A DNA stretch of 64,000 nt from contig NZ_DASWYS010000301.1 of NCBI RefSeq assembly GCF_036404855.1, forward strand, positions 18,293 through 82,292, in the 5' to 3' direction. Under the pieces are notes generated by a model that saw only the letters and a program-made list of their open reading frames with translations, searched no databases and was not told where the DNA came from. Shown one piece after another: positions 16,196 to 24,105 of this stretch. The position numbers and the translations under genes are program-made. This DNA comes from Pelomonas sp036404855. GTDB lineage: Bacteria > Pseudomonadota > Gammaproteobacteria > Burkholderiales > Burkholderiaceae_C. Position 1 is the stretch's first letter. Each line of letters begins with the position of its first letter.

Positions 16196-16849
16196 ATGAC
16201 CGGCATGAACGCCGCCCAAGTCGAACGCTTCTTCGCCACGCTGAAGGCTGCCAACCCGGCGCCGCAGACCGAACTGGAGTTCGCCAGCGTCTTCGAGCTG
16301 CTGACGGCCGTGCTGCTGTCCGCGCAGGCCACTGACGTCGGCGTCAACAAGGCCACCCGGCGCCTGTTCGCCCAGGCCAACACGCCGGCCGGCATCCTGG
16401 CGCTGGGGGTGGAGGGGCTCGAGTCCCACATCAAGACCATCGGCCTGTACCGCAGCAAGGCCAAGCACCTGCTGCAGACCTGCCGCATGCTCGTCGACCT
16501 GCACGGCGGCGAGGTGCCGCGCACGCGCGAGGCGCTGGAGGCCCTGCCCGGGGTGGGCCGCAAAACGGCCAACGTGGTACTCAACGTCGCCTTCGGCGAA
16601 CCGACCATGGCCGTGGACACCCACATCTTCCGCGTCAGCAATCGCACGGGCCTGGCCCCTGGCAAGACGCCGCTGGCCGTGGAGCTGGGCCTGCTCAAGC
16701 GCATACCGCCGGCCTACAGTGTGGATGCCCACCACTGGCTGATCCTTCACGGCCGCTATGTCTGCCAGGCGCGCAAGCCGTTATGCAACGTTTGCGCCGT
16801 GGTCGACGAATGCGACTACGGTCGCCACCTAAAATCAGCAGCCGCCTGA
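16196..16849 (+). CDS. nth: endonuclease III
   Basis: This is the base-excision-repair glycosylase/AP lyase for oxidised pyrimidines. The 217 residues carry the helix-hairpin-helix LPGVGRKTANVVLNVAFG with the catalytic lysine, the catalytic aspartate in VDTHIFRVSNR, and the C-terminal 4Fe-4S loop C-X6-C-X2-C-X5-C (CQARKPLCNVCAVVDEC). Length matches E. coli Nth (211). The ATG at 16196 or the one at 16205 (MNAAQVERFF) could be the start. It lies 22 bases after the ferredoxin-like gene, in the same operon. Confidence 0.96.
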   Translation: MTGMNAAQVERFFATLKAANPAPQTELEFASVFELLTAVLLSAQATDVGVNKATRRLFAQANTPAGILALGVEGLESHIKTIGLYRSKAKHLLQTCRMLVDLHGGEVPRTREALEALPGVGRKTANVVLNVAFGEPTMAVDTHIFRVSNRTGLAPGKTPLAVELGLLKRIPPAYSVDAHHWLILHGRYVCQARKPLCNVCAVVDECDYGRHLKSAAA

Positions 16850-16862
16850 CACCCGCCCATCC

Positions 16863-17075
16863 ATGGCCAGCCTGACCGACCTGACCGACCGCGTGGAGCG
16901 CCTGCTCCTTCGCCACGACGAAATCCTGCGCACAAACCTGCTGCTGCAGGTGCAGCTGACCGCCATCACGCAGGAGCGCGACAGCCTGCGCTCTCGCCTG
17001 AACGCGGCGCGCGCGCGCGTCGACGCGCTGCTGGAGCGCCTGCCCGCCGAGACCCCGAAGGAGGAGCAGCCATGA
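16863..17075 (+). CDS. small coiled-coil cell-division-associated protein (ZapB-like), partner of ZapA
   Basis: The 70-residue protein is almost one continuous helix: heptads from LTDLTDRVERLLLRHDEILRT through ALLERL predict a coiled coil, with an acidic tail. Small proteins of this kind sit directly upstream of zapA in many betaproteobacteria and gammaproteobacteria. Its TGA overlaps the zapA ATG (ATGA), so production is coupled. A role with ZapA at the Z-ring is inferred from size, coiled coil and position; I see no catalytic features. Confidence 0.75.
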   Translation: MASLTDLTDRVERLLLRHDEILRTNLLLQVQLTAITQERDSLRSRLNAARARVDALLERLPAETPKEEQP

Positions 17076-17380
17076 AGCAGATGGAAGTGACCATCATGGG
17101 CCAGAGCTATCTGCTTGGCTGCCCCGACGGCGGCGAGGCCGCGTTGACCGCGGCCGTGGCGCAGGTGGACCGCGAGATGAGCGCCATCCGAGACGCCGGC
17201 AAGGTGAAGGCACGCGAGCGCATCGCCGTGCTGGCGGCGCTCAACCTCGCCTACCAGCTCGCCGAGACGCCCCGGGAGGCAGCGCCGCGCGCGGCTCCTT
17301 CGGCGGCCTCGGGGCCCGAGCTGGATGCCCTCGTCAAGAGGCTGGACGAGGCGCTGGAACACGACGGACAGTTGCTCTAG
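17072..17380 (+). CDS. zapA: cell division protein ZapA
   Basis: The 102-residue protein crosslinks FtsZ filaments. The N-terminal MKQMEVTIMGQSYLLGCPDGGEAALTAAV strand-helix unit is the ZapA globular head. IRDAGKVKARERIAVLAALNLAYQL is the start of the dimerising coiled coil. A ribosome binding site GAAGGAGGAG lies just before the ATG, inside the upstream gene. In many proteobacteria ssrS (6S RNA) follows zapA; here only 9 bases separate zapA from the convergent protease gene, so 6S RNA is not in that place. Confidence 0.92.
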   Translation: MKQMEVTIMGQSYLLGCPDGGEAALTAAVAQVDREMSAIRDAGKVKARERIAVLAALNLAYQLAETPREAAPRAAPSAASGPELDALVKRLDEALEHDGQLL

Positions 17381-17389
17381 GCGCCCGGC

Positions 17390-19252
17390 CTACGCCTGCA
17401 TGCGCGGGTGGATGGGCTCGAAGGCGCCACGGCGGATCTCGTCCAGCGTCGGCGACTCCCCCGCCCAGAGCGCAAGCGCCGGCCCCGGCAGGCTGAGGTT
17501 GCCCTCCAGCCAACGGCACAGCGCAAAGCGGTCCTCGTCCGCCATGCCCGGCAGCTCGACGAAGACGAGGTAGGCCCGGCGGCGCGGGAACTCGCGCAGG
17601 GTCTTGCTCACGAGCCAGCAGCGCGCGACGGGCTTGCAACGTGCCAGCTCCGCCTGCACCTCTCCCAGCTCGAACGCGGACAGATCGTGCCGCGTGATCT
17701 GGCCGAAGTACGGTGTCTGGCGCAGCTCCTCCCAGGCCCGCTCCTCCCCCGCCTCCGCCTGCCGGGCCCGCTCGCGCCAGAGCTTGAGCGCGGCGGCGTC
17801 ATGCACCAGGCCCGCACGCGGCGTCTCCAGTTCATCGACGGCCTGGCGAGCGGCCCACCAGCGGTGGTCGCCACCCGCATCCCACAGGCGTTGCAGCACC
17901 TGCAGCCGGGCCACGCGGTCACCCTGGGTCAGCGTCGCCGCCAGCCCCAGCAGCGCGCCCGGGTGCTCCGCGCTGCGCTGCAGCGCGAGCTCGTACAGCG
18001 GACGCACGTCCGCATGGCGATCGAGGCAGCGGCGCAGCCTGGCCTCCTCGACGAGGTCATTGGCATTGCCGGTCGCCCGCGCAGCCGCCAGCGCCTGCAG
18101 CCGCTCGCGCACGCGAACCAGCCAAGCGTGCTGCTGTTTCCAGTCTCCGGCGTTGTCCTTGCACCATTGGCGATCGAAATGCGCAATCCAGCGTTCCGTC
18201 CCTTCGCCGAGCAGCGACAGCGCACCACGTCGTGACCACTCCGGCAGCACCGCCTGGGCACCCAGCGAGGCCACGCGGTCACGCAGGCTGGGGTGGGTAT
18301 CGTCCAGGTCGCTGACGCGCGCCAGGGCCTGACGCAGGGCCTCGCCCGCAAAGCCGGGCTCGGGCGGCTGCAGCAATTGCGCGCGCATCACCTTGAATGG
18401 CCCGACGGGCAGCGCCGCCTCGGCCGCGCCGCGCCAGTGGTCACCCCAGAATTGCTGCTGGAGCCAGGCGCCCCGCACCTCGATCTCCACCAACGCCGCC
18501 GCTGCCGCCTCGTGACCCACCAGGCGGCCAGCGATGCGGTCGGCTTCGTACTCGTCCTGGCGTGCCAGCGCGAAGGTCTTGGCCGCGAAGCGCGGAAAGT
18601 ACCAGTTGAGGAAGGCCTGCGTGGCGGCCGCGGCCATGCCGGAGTCGTTGCGCATGCTGTCGTGCAGGCGCAGCCACGACTGCCGCGTGCGGTAGATCCA
18701 CGCGGCAAAGCGCCCATGATTGCCACGCAGATGCCCGTATTCGTGCGCCAGCACGGCGTACAGGCGCGGCTTGTCCAGCGCCATCAGCAGCGGCAGGCCA
18801 ACAGTCAGCGTGTTCACCGCACCGCCCAGCAGCCCCCAACGCGGCGTCTGCCGGATGCTGGCATTGAACTCGGCGTCCAGGTAGACGGCATGGATGGGCG
18901 GCCCGTGGATCTTCTTGCGGATGCGCTCCAGGGCCTCAAACAGCACCGGGGCCTCGCGCGCCGTGAGGGGCATGCCGTCGGGGGCATCCAGGCGCACCCA
19001 CAGTGCCCGCAGGCTCGCCCACAGCAGGCCCAGGGCTCCCAGCAGGCCCCACAGCAGCCCGATGCGAAAGCGCCCATGCAGCAACTGCGGCAGCAACCAG
19101 GCCACCAGAGCGGTCGCCAGCGCCAGGCAGCCCAGCACCCAGACGTAGCCCAGGGCTGCGAAAGCGGCGACGCCGCGGCGGTAGGCGCGGCTGTCCTGCG
19201 CACTGGCCTGCTCGCTCACGCGCACCATGTGCACGAAGTCCGCCTGATTCAT
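17390..19252 (-). CDS. M48 family metalloprotease with a long C-terminal extension
   Basis: The 620-residue protein (ATG at 19252, six bases after GGAGGG) has two N-terminal transmembrane helices (about residues 35-57 and 62-85). An M48 domain follows with zinc-binding HEYGH (residue about 168) and the third-ligand motif EYEADRIAGRLVGHE near residue 235. This resembles HtpX/YcaL-type membrane proteases, which in the usual form are 250-300 residues. The other half, from about residue 330, has TPR-like pairing (DLVEEARLRRCLDRHADVRPL, ELALQRSAEHPGALLGLAATL) and no catalytic motif. It may bind substrates or partners (inference). The gene is convergent with zapA. Confidence 0.82.
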   Translation of the reverse strand: MNQADFVHMVRVSEQASAQDSRAYRRGVAAFAALGYVWVLGCLALATALVAWLLPQLLHGRFRIGLLWGLLGALGLLWASLRALWVRLDAPDGMPLTAREAPVLFEALERIRKKIHGPPIHAVYLDAEFNASIRQTPRWGLLGGAVNTLTVGLPLLMALDKPRLYAVLAHEYGHLRGNHGRFAAWIYRTRQSWLRLHDSMRNDSGMAAAATQAFLNWYFPRFAAKTFALARQDEYEADRIAGRLVGHEAAAAALVEIEVRGAWLQQQFWGDHWRGAAEAALPVGPFKVMRAQLLQPPEPGFAGEALRQALARVSDLDDTHPSLRDRVASLGAQAVLPEWSRRGALSLLGEGTERWIAHFDRQWCKDNAGDWKQQHAWLVRVRERLQALAAARATGNANDLVEEARLRRCLDRHADVRPLYELALQRSAEHPGALLGLAATLTQGDRVARLQVLQRLWDAGGDHRWWAARQAVDELETPRAGLVHDAAALKLWRERARQAEAGEERAWEELRQTPYFGQITRHDLSAFELGEVQAELARCKPVARCWLVSKTLREFPRRRAYLVFVELPGMADEDRFALCRWLEGNLSLPGPALALWAGESPTLDEIRRGAFEPIHPRMQA

Positions 19253-19627
19253 GAAACCCTCCCTGAAGCTCATCTCTTTTCGGCGCCGCATCCTAGCCAC
19301 CTTTGCAGGTTCTAGAATCACCCCCGTCCACCGCACCGACGGGCTTTTATTTCCTTCATCCGATGCTCTATGAGCAAGGGCTTGGAAAATTCCGGACGGG
19401 CGTGATCGTCTCGCGTCAGATGAACCCGAAGTCCGGCTGACCTCGCCCACCTGATTACCCCTGGGTGTTCAGGATCTCGGCCCCCGGATCGCGGTGGACA
19501 CCTCTTTTCACGAGCCCCCCTACCGGCTTCGCCGGCCCCCGCCAGGGGTTGAACTCGGCGGTCTGGCAAAGCCAGTGCCTCGGGTTCCGCTGGGGCAGGC
19601 ACGACGTCTTGTCCCTGCGGAGGAGCA
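19253..19627. other. 375-bp intergenic region between the divergent M48 and EVE genes
   Basis: No believable gene lies here. It contains a terminator-like hairpin with a T-rich tail reading rightward (19323-19352), a TAGAAT box (19313-19318), and a GC-rich hairpin CCGGC-TTC-GCCGG (19523-19535) embedded in C-runs that looks like an intergenic repeat. Because zapA is next door and 6S RNA is often in this neighbourhood, this is the most likely place for an ssrS gene, but I could not fold a convincing 6S structure. Confidence 0.5.
19323..19352 (+). terminator. rho-independent-type hairpin reading rightward
   Basis: CCCGTC (19323-19328) pairs with GACGGG (19338-19343), followed by CTTTTATTT. No rightward gene ends here, so it ends either an unannotated RNA or acts as an attenuator in the leader of the EVE gene. 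Confidence 0.45.
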
Positions 19628-20082
<455 letters not shown>

Positions 20083-20086
<4 letters not shown>

Positions 20087-20895
20087 CGGCCCCTCTCGTC
20101 ATCGAGCTGCTGGCGCTCGGACTCGGGGCAGGCTTCCTGGCCGGCCTGCTGGGCATCGGCGGCGGCATGCTGATGGTGCCCTTCCTGACTCTCATCCTGG
20201 GCCAGCGCGGCGTCGAGGCCGGGCTGGCGGTCAAGATGGCCATCGCGACCTCGATGGCGACCATCATGTTCACGTCGCTGTCCAGTGTGCGCGCCCACCA
20301 CAAGCGCGGTGCCGTGCGCTGGGACCTCGTCCGGGGCCTCGCCCCGGGGATCCTGCTCGGCGGCCTGATGGCCGGCGCGGGCCTGTTCGCGCTGATCAAG
20401 GGCGCCTGGCTGGCCCTCGTGTTCGCGGCCTTCGTCAGCTTCTCGGGCTGGCAGATGCTGCGCAACAGGCGCCCTGCGCCCAGTCGCCAGATGCCCGGCA
20501 CGGCTGGCCAGCTCGGCGCCGGCGCCGGCATCGGTCTGCTGTCGGGCCTGGTGGGTGCCGGCGGCGGCTTCGTCAGCGTGCCCTTCATGGTCTGGTGCAA
20601 CATCCCGGTGCACTTGGCCGTCGCGACCAGCGCCGCCCTCGGCTTCCCGATCGCCGTCGCGAACACGCTGGGCTACGTCGTCGGCGGCTGGGGGCTGGCG
20701 CCGGCCCTGCCGGGTGCCCTGGGCTATCTCTACCTGCCGGCACTGGCGGTGATCGCCGTGGCCAGCGTGACGATGGCGCCGCTGGGCGCCCGCGCGGCAC
20801 ACGCGATGGACGTGGGTCAGCTGAAGAAGGTGTTTGCGGGCCTGCTGTTCGCACTCGCGGCCTACATGCTCTGGAAGGGCCTGGCCCAGCTGTAG
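20083..20895 (+). CDS. TauE/SafE family sulfite/anion exporter
   Basis: With GTG at 20083 (overlapping the EVE stop as GTGA) the protein has 270 residues and about eight hydrophobic segments in two similar halves. Each half begins with the glycine-rich loop typical of this family (GAGFLAGLLGIGGGMLMVPFL and GIGLLSGLVGAGGGFVSVPFM). It is an inner-membrane permease; family members move sulfite, sulfoacetate or other small anions, and the substrate here is unknown. An in-frame ATG at 20050 would add 11 residues overlapping the EVE gene and is less likely. Confidence 0.85.
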
Positions 20896-20934
20896 GCGGC
20901 CCGCGCGCCGGGGCAGCCGTTAAGCTCCGCGCCC

Positions 20935-21864
20935 ATGAAACACACCGCCCTCGTTCTGGCCCTGGCCGGCCTGATGTGCAGCGCCGCCGCGGCCGCGCCC
21001 GCCAAGCCCCCCGCCAAGAAGAAGACCGCCGCGGAGATCCTGACCTCATCGCCTGCCGGCGACTGGCGCGCACTGGATCCCGACAACACGCTGCTCATGG
21101 AGCTCGCTTCGGGCCAGGTCCTCATCGAGCTGGCACCCCGCTTCGCGCCGGCCCATGCGGCCAACATCCGCGCGCTCGCCCGGGGCGGCTACTGGGACGG
21201 CCTGGCAATCGTGCGCGTGCAGGACAACTTCGTCACCCAGTGGGGTGACCCCGACGGCGAGGACGCCGCCAAGGCCAGGCCGCTGCCCGCGGGCGCGGCG
21301 GCCAAGCTGCCGGCCGAGTTCTCGGTGCCGCTGGACCGCGTGGGCAAGGCCGCCCGCTTCGCCAAGCTGCCCGACGTGGACGGCTGGGCGCCGCGTACCG
21401 GGTTCGCGGATGGCTTTCCCGTCGCCGCCGATCCCAAGGCCGGCAAGGCCTGGCTGGCACATTGCTACGGCATGGTCGGTGCCGGCCGCAGCGACGCCGT
21501 CGACTCCAGCAACGGCACCGAGCTCTACGTCGTGATCGGCCATGCGCCGCGCGGCCTGGACCTGAACATCACTGTGGTCGGCCGCGTCATCAAGGGCATG
21601 GAGCTGCTGTCCGCGCTGCCCCGTGGCAGCGCTGCCCTGGGCTTCTACGACAAGCCCGAGCAGCGCACCGGCATCCTGCGCGTGCGCCTGCTGGCCGAAG
21701 TGCCGGCGGCCGAGCGGCCGGCGCTGCAGGTGCTGAAGACCGAGTCGGCCACCTGGACCCGGTTGCTGGACGCCCGGCGCTATCGCGGCGGCTGGTTCGT
21801 GCACAGCCCGGGCCACGTCGACGTCTGCAGCGCCGGCGTGCCGACGCGGCCGACACCGCCCTGA
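20935..21864 (+). CDS. periplasmic cyclophilin-type peptidyl-prolyl cis-trans isomerase
   Basis: The 309-residue protein starts with a signal peptide (MKHTALVLALAGLMCSAAAAA, cut after the Ala run) and a Lys/Pro-rich linker. A cyclophilin domain follows: LASGQVLIELAPRFAPAHAANIRALARGGYWDGLAIVRVQDNFVTQWGDP. The FVxQxGD core of cyclophilins is retained as FVTQWGDP. A long insertion of about 60 residues and a roughly 70-residue C-terminal stretch make it larger than PpiA (190). It stands alone, convergent with feoB and four bases from it. Confidence 0.83.
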   Translation: MKHTALVLALAGLMCSAAAAAPAKPPAKKKTAAEILTSSPAGDWRALDPDNTLLMELASGQVLIELAPRFAPAHAANIRALARGGYWDGLAIVRVQDNFVTQWGDPDGEDAAKARPLPAGAAAKLPAEFSVPLDRVGKAARFAKLPDVDGWAPRTGFADGFPVAADPKAGKAWLAHCYGMVGAGRSDAVDSSNGTELYVVIGHAPRGLDLNITVVGRVIKGMELLSALPRGSAALGFYDKPEQRTGILRVRLLAEVPAAERPALQVLKTESATWTRLLDARRYRGGWFVHSPGHVDVCSAGVPTRPTPP

Positions 21865-21867
21865 GCC

Positions 21868-23736
21868 TCAGCCGGCACCGAGCATCAGCGCCACACGGTA
21901 CGTGATGAACGAGGCCAGGTAGGCCAGCCCGAACAGATAGGCCAGCATGATCAGCGGCAGCCGGTACCCGCCGGTCTCGCGCTTCACGGCGGCCAGCGTC
22001 GCGATGCACTGCGGCGCGAACACATACCAGGCCAGCAGGGACAGCGCCGTCGCCAGGCTCCAGCTCTGGGCGATCAGCGGCGCCAGAGCCTGCGCGGCTT
22101 CGTCACCGGTGGCGGACAGCGCATAGACGGTGCCCAGCGCACTGATGGCCACCTCGCGCGCCGCCAGCCCCGGCACCAGCGCCAGGCTGATCTGCCAGTT
22201 GAAACCGATAGGTTCGAAGATCTTCGCCAGGCCCGCGCCCAGCCAGCCGGCAACGCTGTACTGGATGGGTGCGCCCGTCGCACCCTCGGGCGGCGCCGGG
22301 AAGCTGGCCAGCAGCCACAGCAAGAGCGTCAGCACCAGGATGATGCCGCCCACGCGCTTGATGAAGATCATCGCGCGCTGCCACAGGCCGACAGCGATGG
22401 ACCGGGGGTGCGGCCAGTGGTAGTTCGGCAGCTCCATCATCAGCGGCCGGACGAGTCGGCCCGCGCTGGTGAAGCGTTTCAGCACCCAGGCGATGGCGAG
22501 CGCCCCCACGATGCCGGCCAGGTACAGGCCGAACAGCACCAGGCCCTGGAGCTCCAGGCCGGCCACCGTGCGCTGCGGCACGAAGGCGCCGATCAGCAAG
22601 GCATAGACCGGCAGCCGCGCCGAGCAGGTCATCAGCGGCGCGATCATGATGGTGACGATGCGGTCGCGCGGGTTGGCGATGGAGCGCGTGGCCATGATGC
22701 CCGGGATGGCGCAGGCGAAGCTCGACAGCAGCGGGATGAAGCTGCGGCCGGACAGGCCCACGCTGCCCATCAGCCGATCCAGCAGCAGCGCGGCGCGCGG
22801 CAGGTAGCCCGACTCCTCCAGCACGAGGATGAAGAAGAACAGGATCAGAATCTGCGGCAGGAAGACCAGCACGCCGCCGGCACCGGCGATGACCCCGTCG
22901 ACGATGAGGCTGTGGAACCAGCCGGGCGGAATGAAGTTGCCCACCTGTTCGCCCAGCCAGGCCATGCTGGCCTCGATCATCGCCATGGGCTTCTCGGCCC
23001 AGGAGAACACGGCCTGGAAGAGCAGGAAGAGCAGCACCGCCAGGATGACTGAGCCGGCCACCGGGTGCAGAAGCACGCGGTCCACGCGGTCGCTGGGCAG
23101 GGTGGGCAGTTCATGGTCGAGGTCCAGCGCGCGCAGCCAGGTCTTGACAACGGCGTGGTCGTCGTCGGGCTGCCCGGCGGCGATGGGCGCACCTTCCCAC
23201 ACCTCGGGCCTGTCGAGCAGCGCACGCAGCTCGTCCAGGCCTTCCTTGTGGATGGCGACGGTGCGCACGACGGGCAGGCCCAGTTGCGCGCCCAGCGCCG
23301 CAACATCGATCTTGAGGCCGCGGCGGGCAGCCAGGTCGGCCATGTTCAGGGCCACCACCACGGGCATGCCCATGCGGCGCACGGCCAGCAGCAGGCGCAG
23401 GTTGCGGCGCAGGTTGGTCGCGTCCAGCACACAGACGACGAGGTCGGGCCGCTTCTCGCCCTTGGCCCGTCCGGCCAGCACGTCGCAGGTGACGCGCTCG
23501 TCGGGCGAGCGCGGATGCAGGCTGTAGGTGCCGGGAAGGTCCAGCAGGCGCAGCGTCTTGCCCGCGGTCGTGACAAGGCGCCCTTCCTTGCGCTCGACAG
23601 TGACGCCAGCGTAGTTGGCCACCTTCTGGTGGCTCCCGGTCAAGCCATTGAAAAGAGCCGTCTTGCCGCAGTTCGGGTTGCCGACGAGGGCGACGAGCTT
23701 GCCGCCGCGATGGACGTGGACGACCGCCTCAGTCAT
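21868..23736 (-). CDS. feoB: ferrous iron transport protein B
   Basis: This is the inner-membrane Fe(II) permease. The 622 residues contain an N-terminal GTPase domain with G1 GNPNCGKT (19-26), G3 DLPGTYSL, G4 NMAD, then a helical GDI-like region and two Gate modules. The first Gate carries PRAALLLDRLMGSVGLSGRSFIPLLSSFACAIPGI. E. coli FeoB has 773 residues; the shorter form without the long C-terminal tail is common in betaproteobacteria. The start overlaps feoA by 8 bases. Confidence 0.95.
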   Translation of the reverse strand: MTEAVVHVHRGGKLVALVGNPNCGKTALFNGLTGSHQKVANYAGVTVERKEGRLVTTAGKTLRLLDLPGTYSLHPRSPDERVTCDVLAGRAKGEKRPDLVVCVLDATNLRRNLRLLLAVRRMGMPVVVALNMADLAARRGLKIDVAALGAQLGLPVVRTVAIHKEGLDELRALLDRPEVWEGAPIAAGQPDDDHAVVKTWLRALDLDHELPTLPSDRVDRVLLHPVAGSVILAVLLFLLFQAVFSWAEKPMAMIEASMAWLGEQVGNFIPPGWFHSLIVDGVIAGAGGVLVFLPQILILFFFILVLEESGYLPRAALLLDRLMGSVGLSGRSFIPLLSSFACAIPGIMATRSIANPRDRIVTIMIAPLMTCSARLPVYALLIGAFVPQRTVAGLELQGLVLFGLYLAGIVGALAIAWVLKRFTSAGRLVRPLMMELPNYHWPHPRSIAVGLWQRAMIFIKRVGGIILVLTLLLWLLASFPAPPEGATGAPIQYSVAGWLGAGLAKIFEPIGFNWQISLALVPGLAAREVAISALGTVYALSATGDEAAQALAPLIAQSWSLATALSLLAWYVFAPQCIATLAAVKRETGGYRLPLIMLAYLFGLAYLASFITYRVALMLGAG

Positions 23737-23992
23737 GACGGCGCGTCGTCACGGCGATGCAATCGGCTTCGGCGTGGCGCAGCGCAAACGTCGACTGCCC
23801 GACGCGCACGACCAGGTTGCTCGTGCGCAGGGCGCCGCGGCGCAGCACGCGCACGGCCTCTCCCGGCATGAAACCCAGGTCGGCCAGCCAGGCGGCCCAC
23901 TCCGGCGAATGCTGGGGGGCACGCACCTGCTCGACGGTCAGCGCCTGTCCGGCAGGGGCGGCGGCGAGGCTGGAGGACAGCGGCTCGAACAT
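23729..23992 (-). CDS. feoA: ferrous iron transport protein A
   Basis: The 87-residue SH3-like protein supports FeoB. The conserved core LADLGFMPGEAVRVLRRGALRTSNLVVRVGQSTFALRHAEADCIAV is complete. It is first in a two-gene operon; feoC is not present. A symmetric Fur box lies 27 bases upstream of the ATG, so iron repression of both genes is expected. Confidence 0.93.
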   Translation of the reverse strand: MFEPLSSSLAAAPAGQALTVEQVRAPQHSPEWAAWLADLGFMPGEAVRVLRRGALRTSNLVVRVGQSTFALRHAEADCIAVTTRRHD

Positions 23993-24018
23993 GGGCAGAT
24001 CGACAGGCAGTCGGTTTG

Positions 24019-24035
24019 ATGAGAATGATTCTCAT
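24019..24035. promoter_or_regulatory. Fur box upstream of feoAB
   Basis: ATGAGAATGATTCTCAT is a perfect 8-1-8 inverted repeat with the GAGAATGATTCTC core of Fur sites, located 27 bases before feoA. Fe(II)-Fur would repress feoAB in iron-replete cells. Confidence 0.85.
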
Positions 24036-24105
24036 TGTACTCCCACCAACCCCCGTCCGGCACGTGGGAACGGGTTTTGCCCGCGAGGTCGTTCCCGTGA
24101 ACAGC

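Noticed and set aside
17381..17389. 6S RNA directly after zapA
   Set aside because: Only 9 bases separate the zapA stop from the convergent protease stop, so there is no room.
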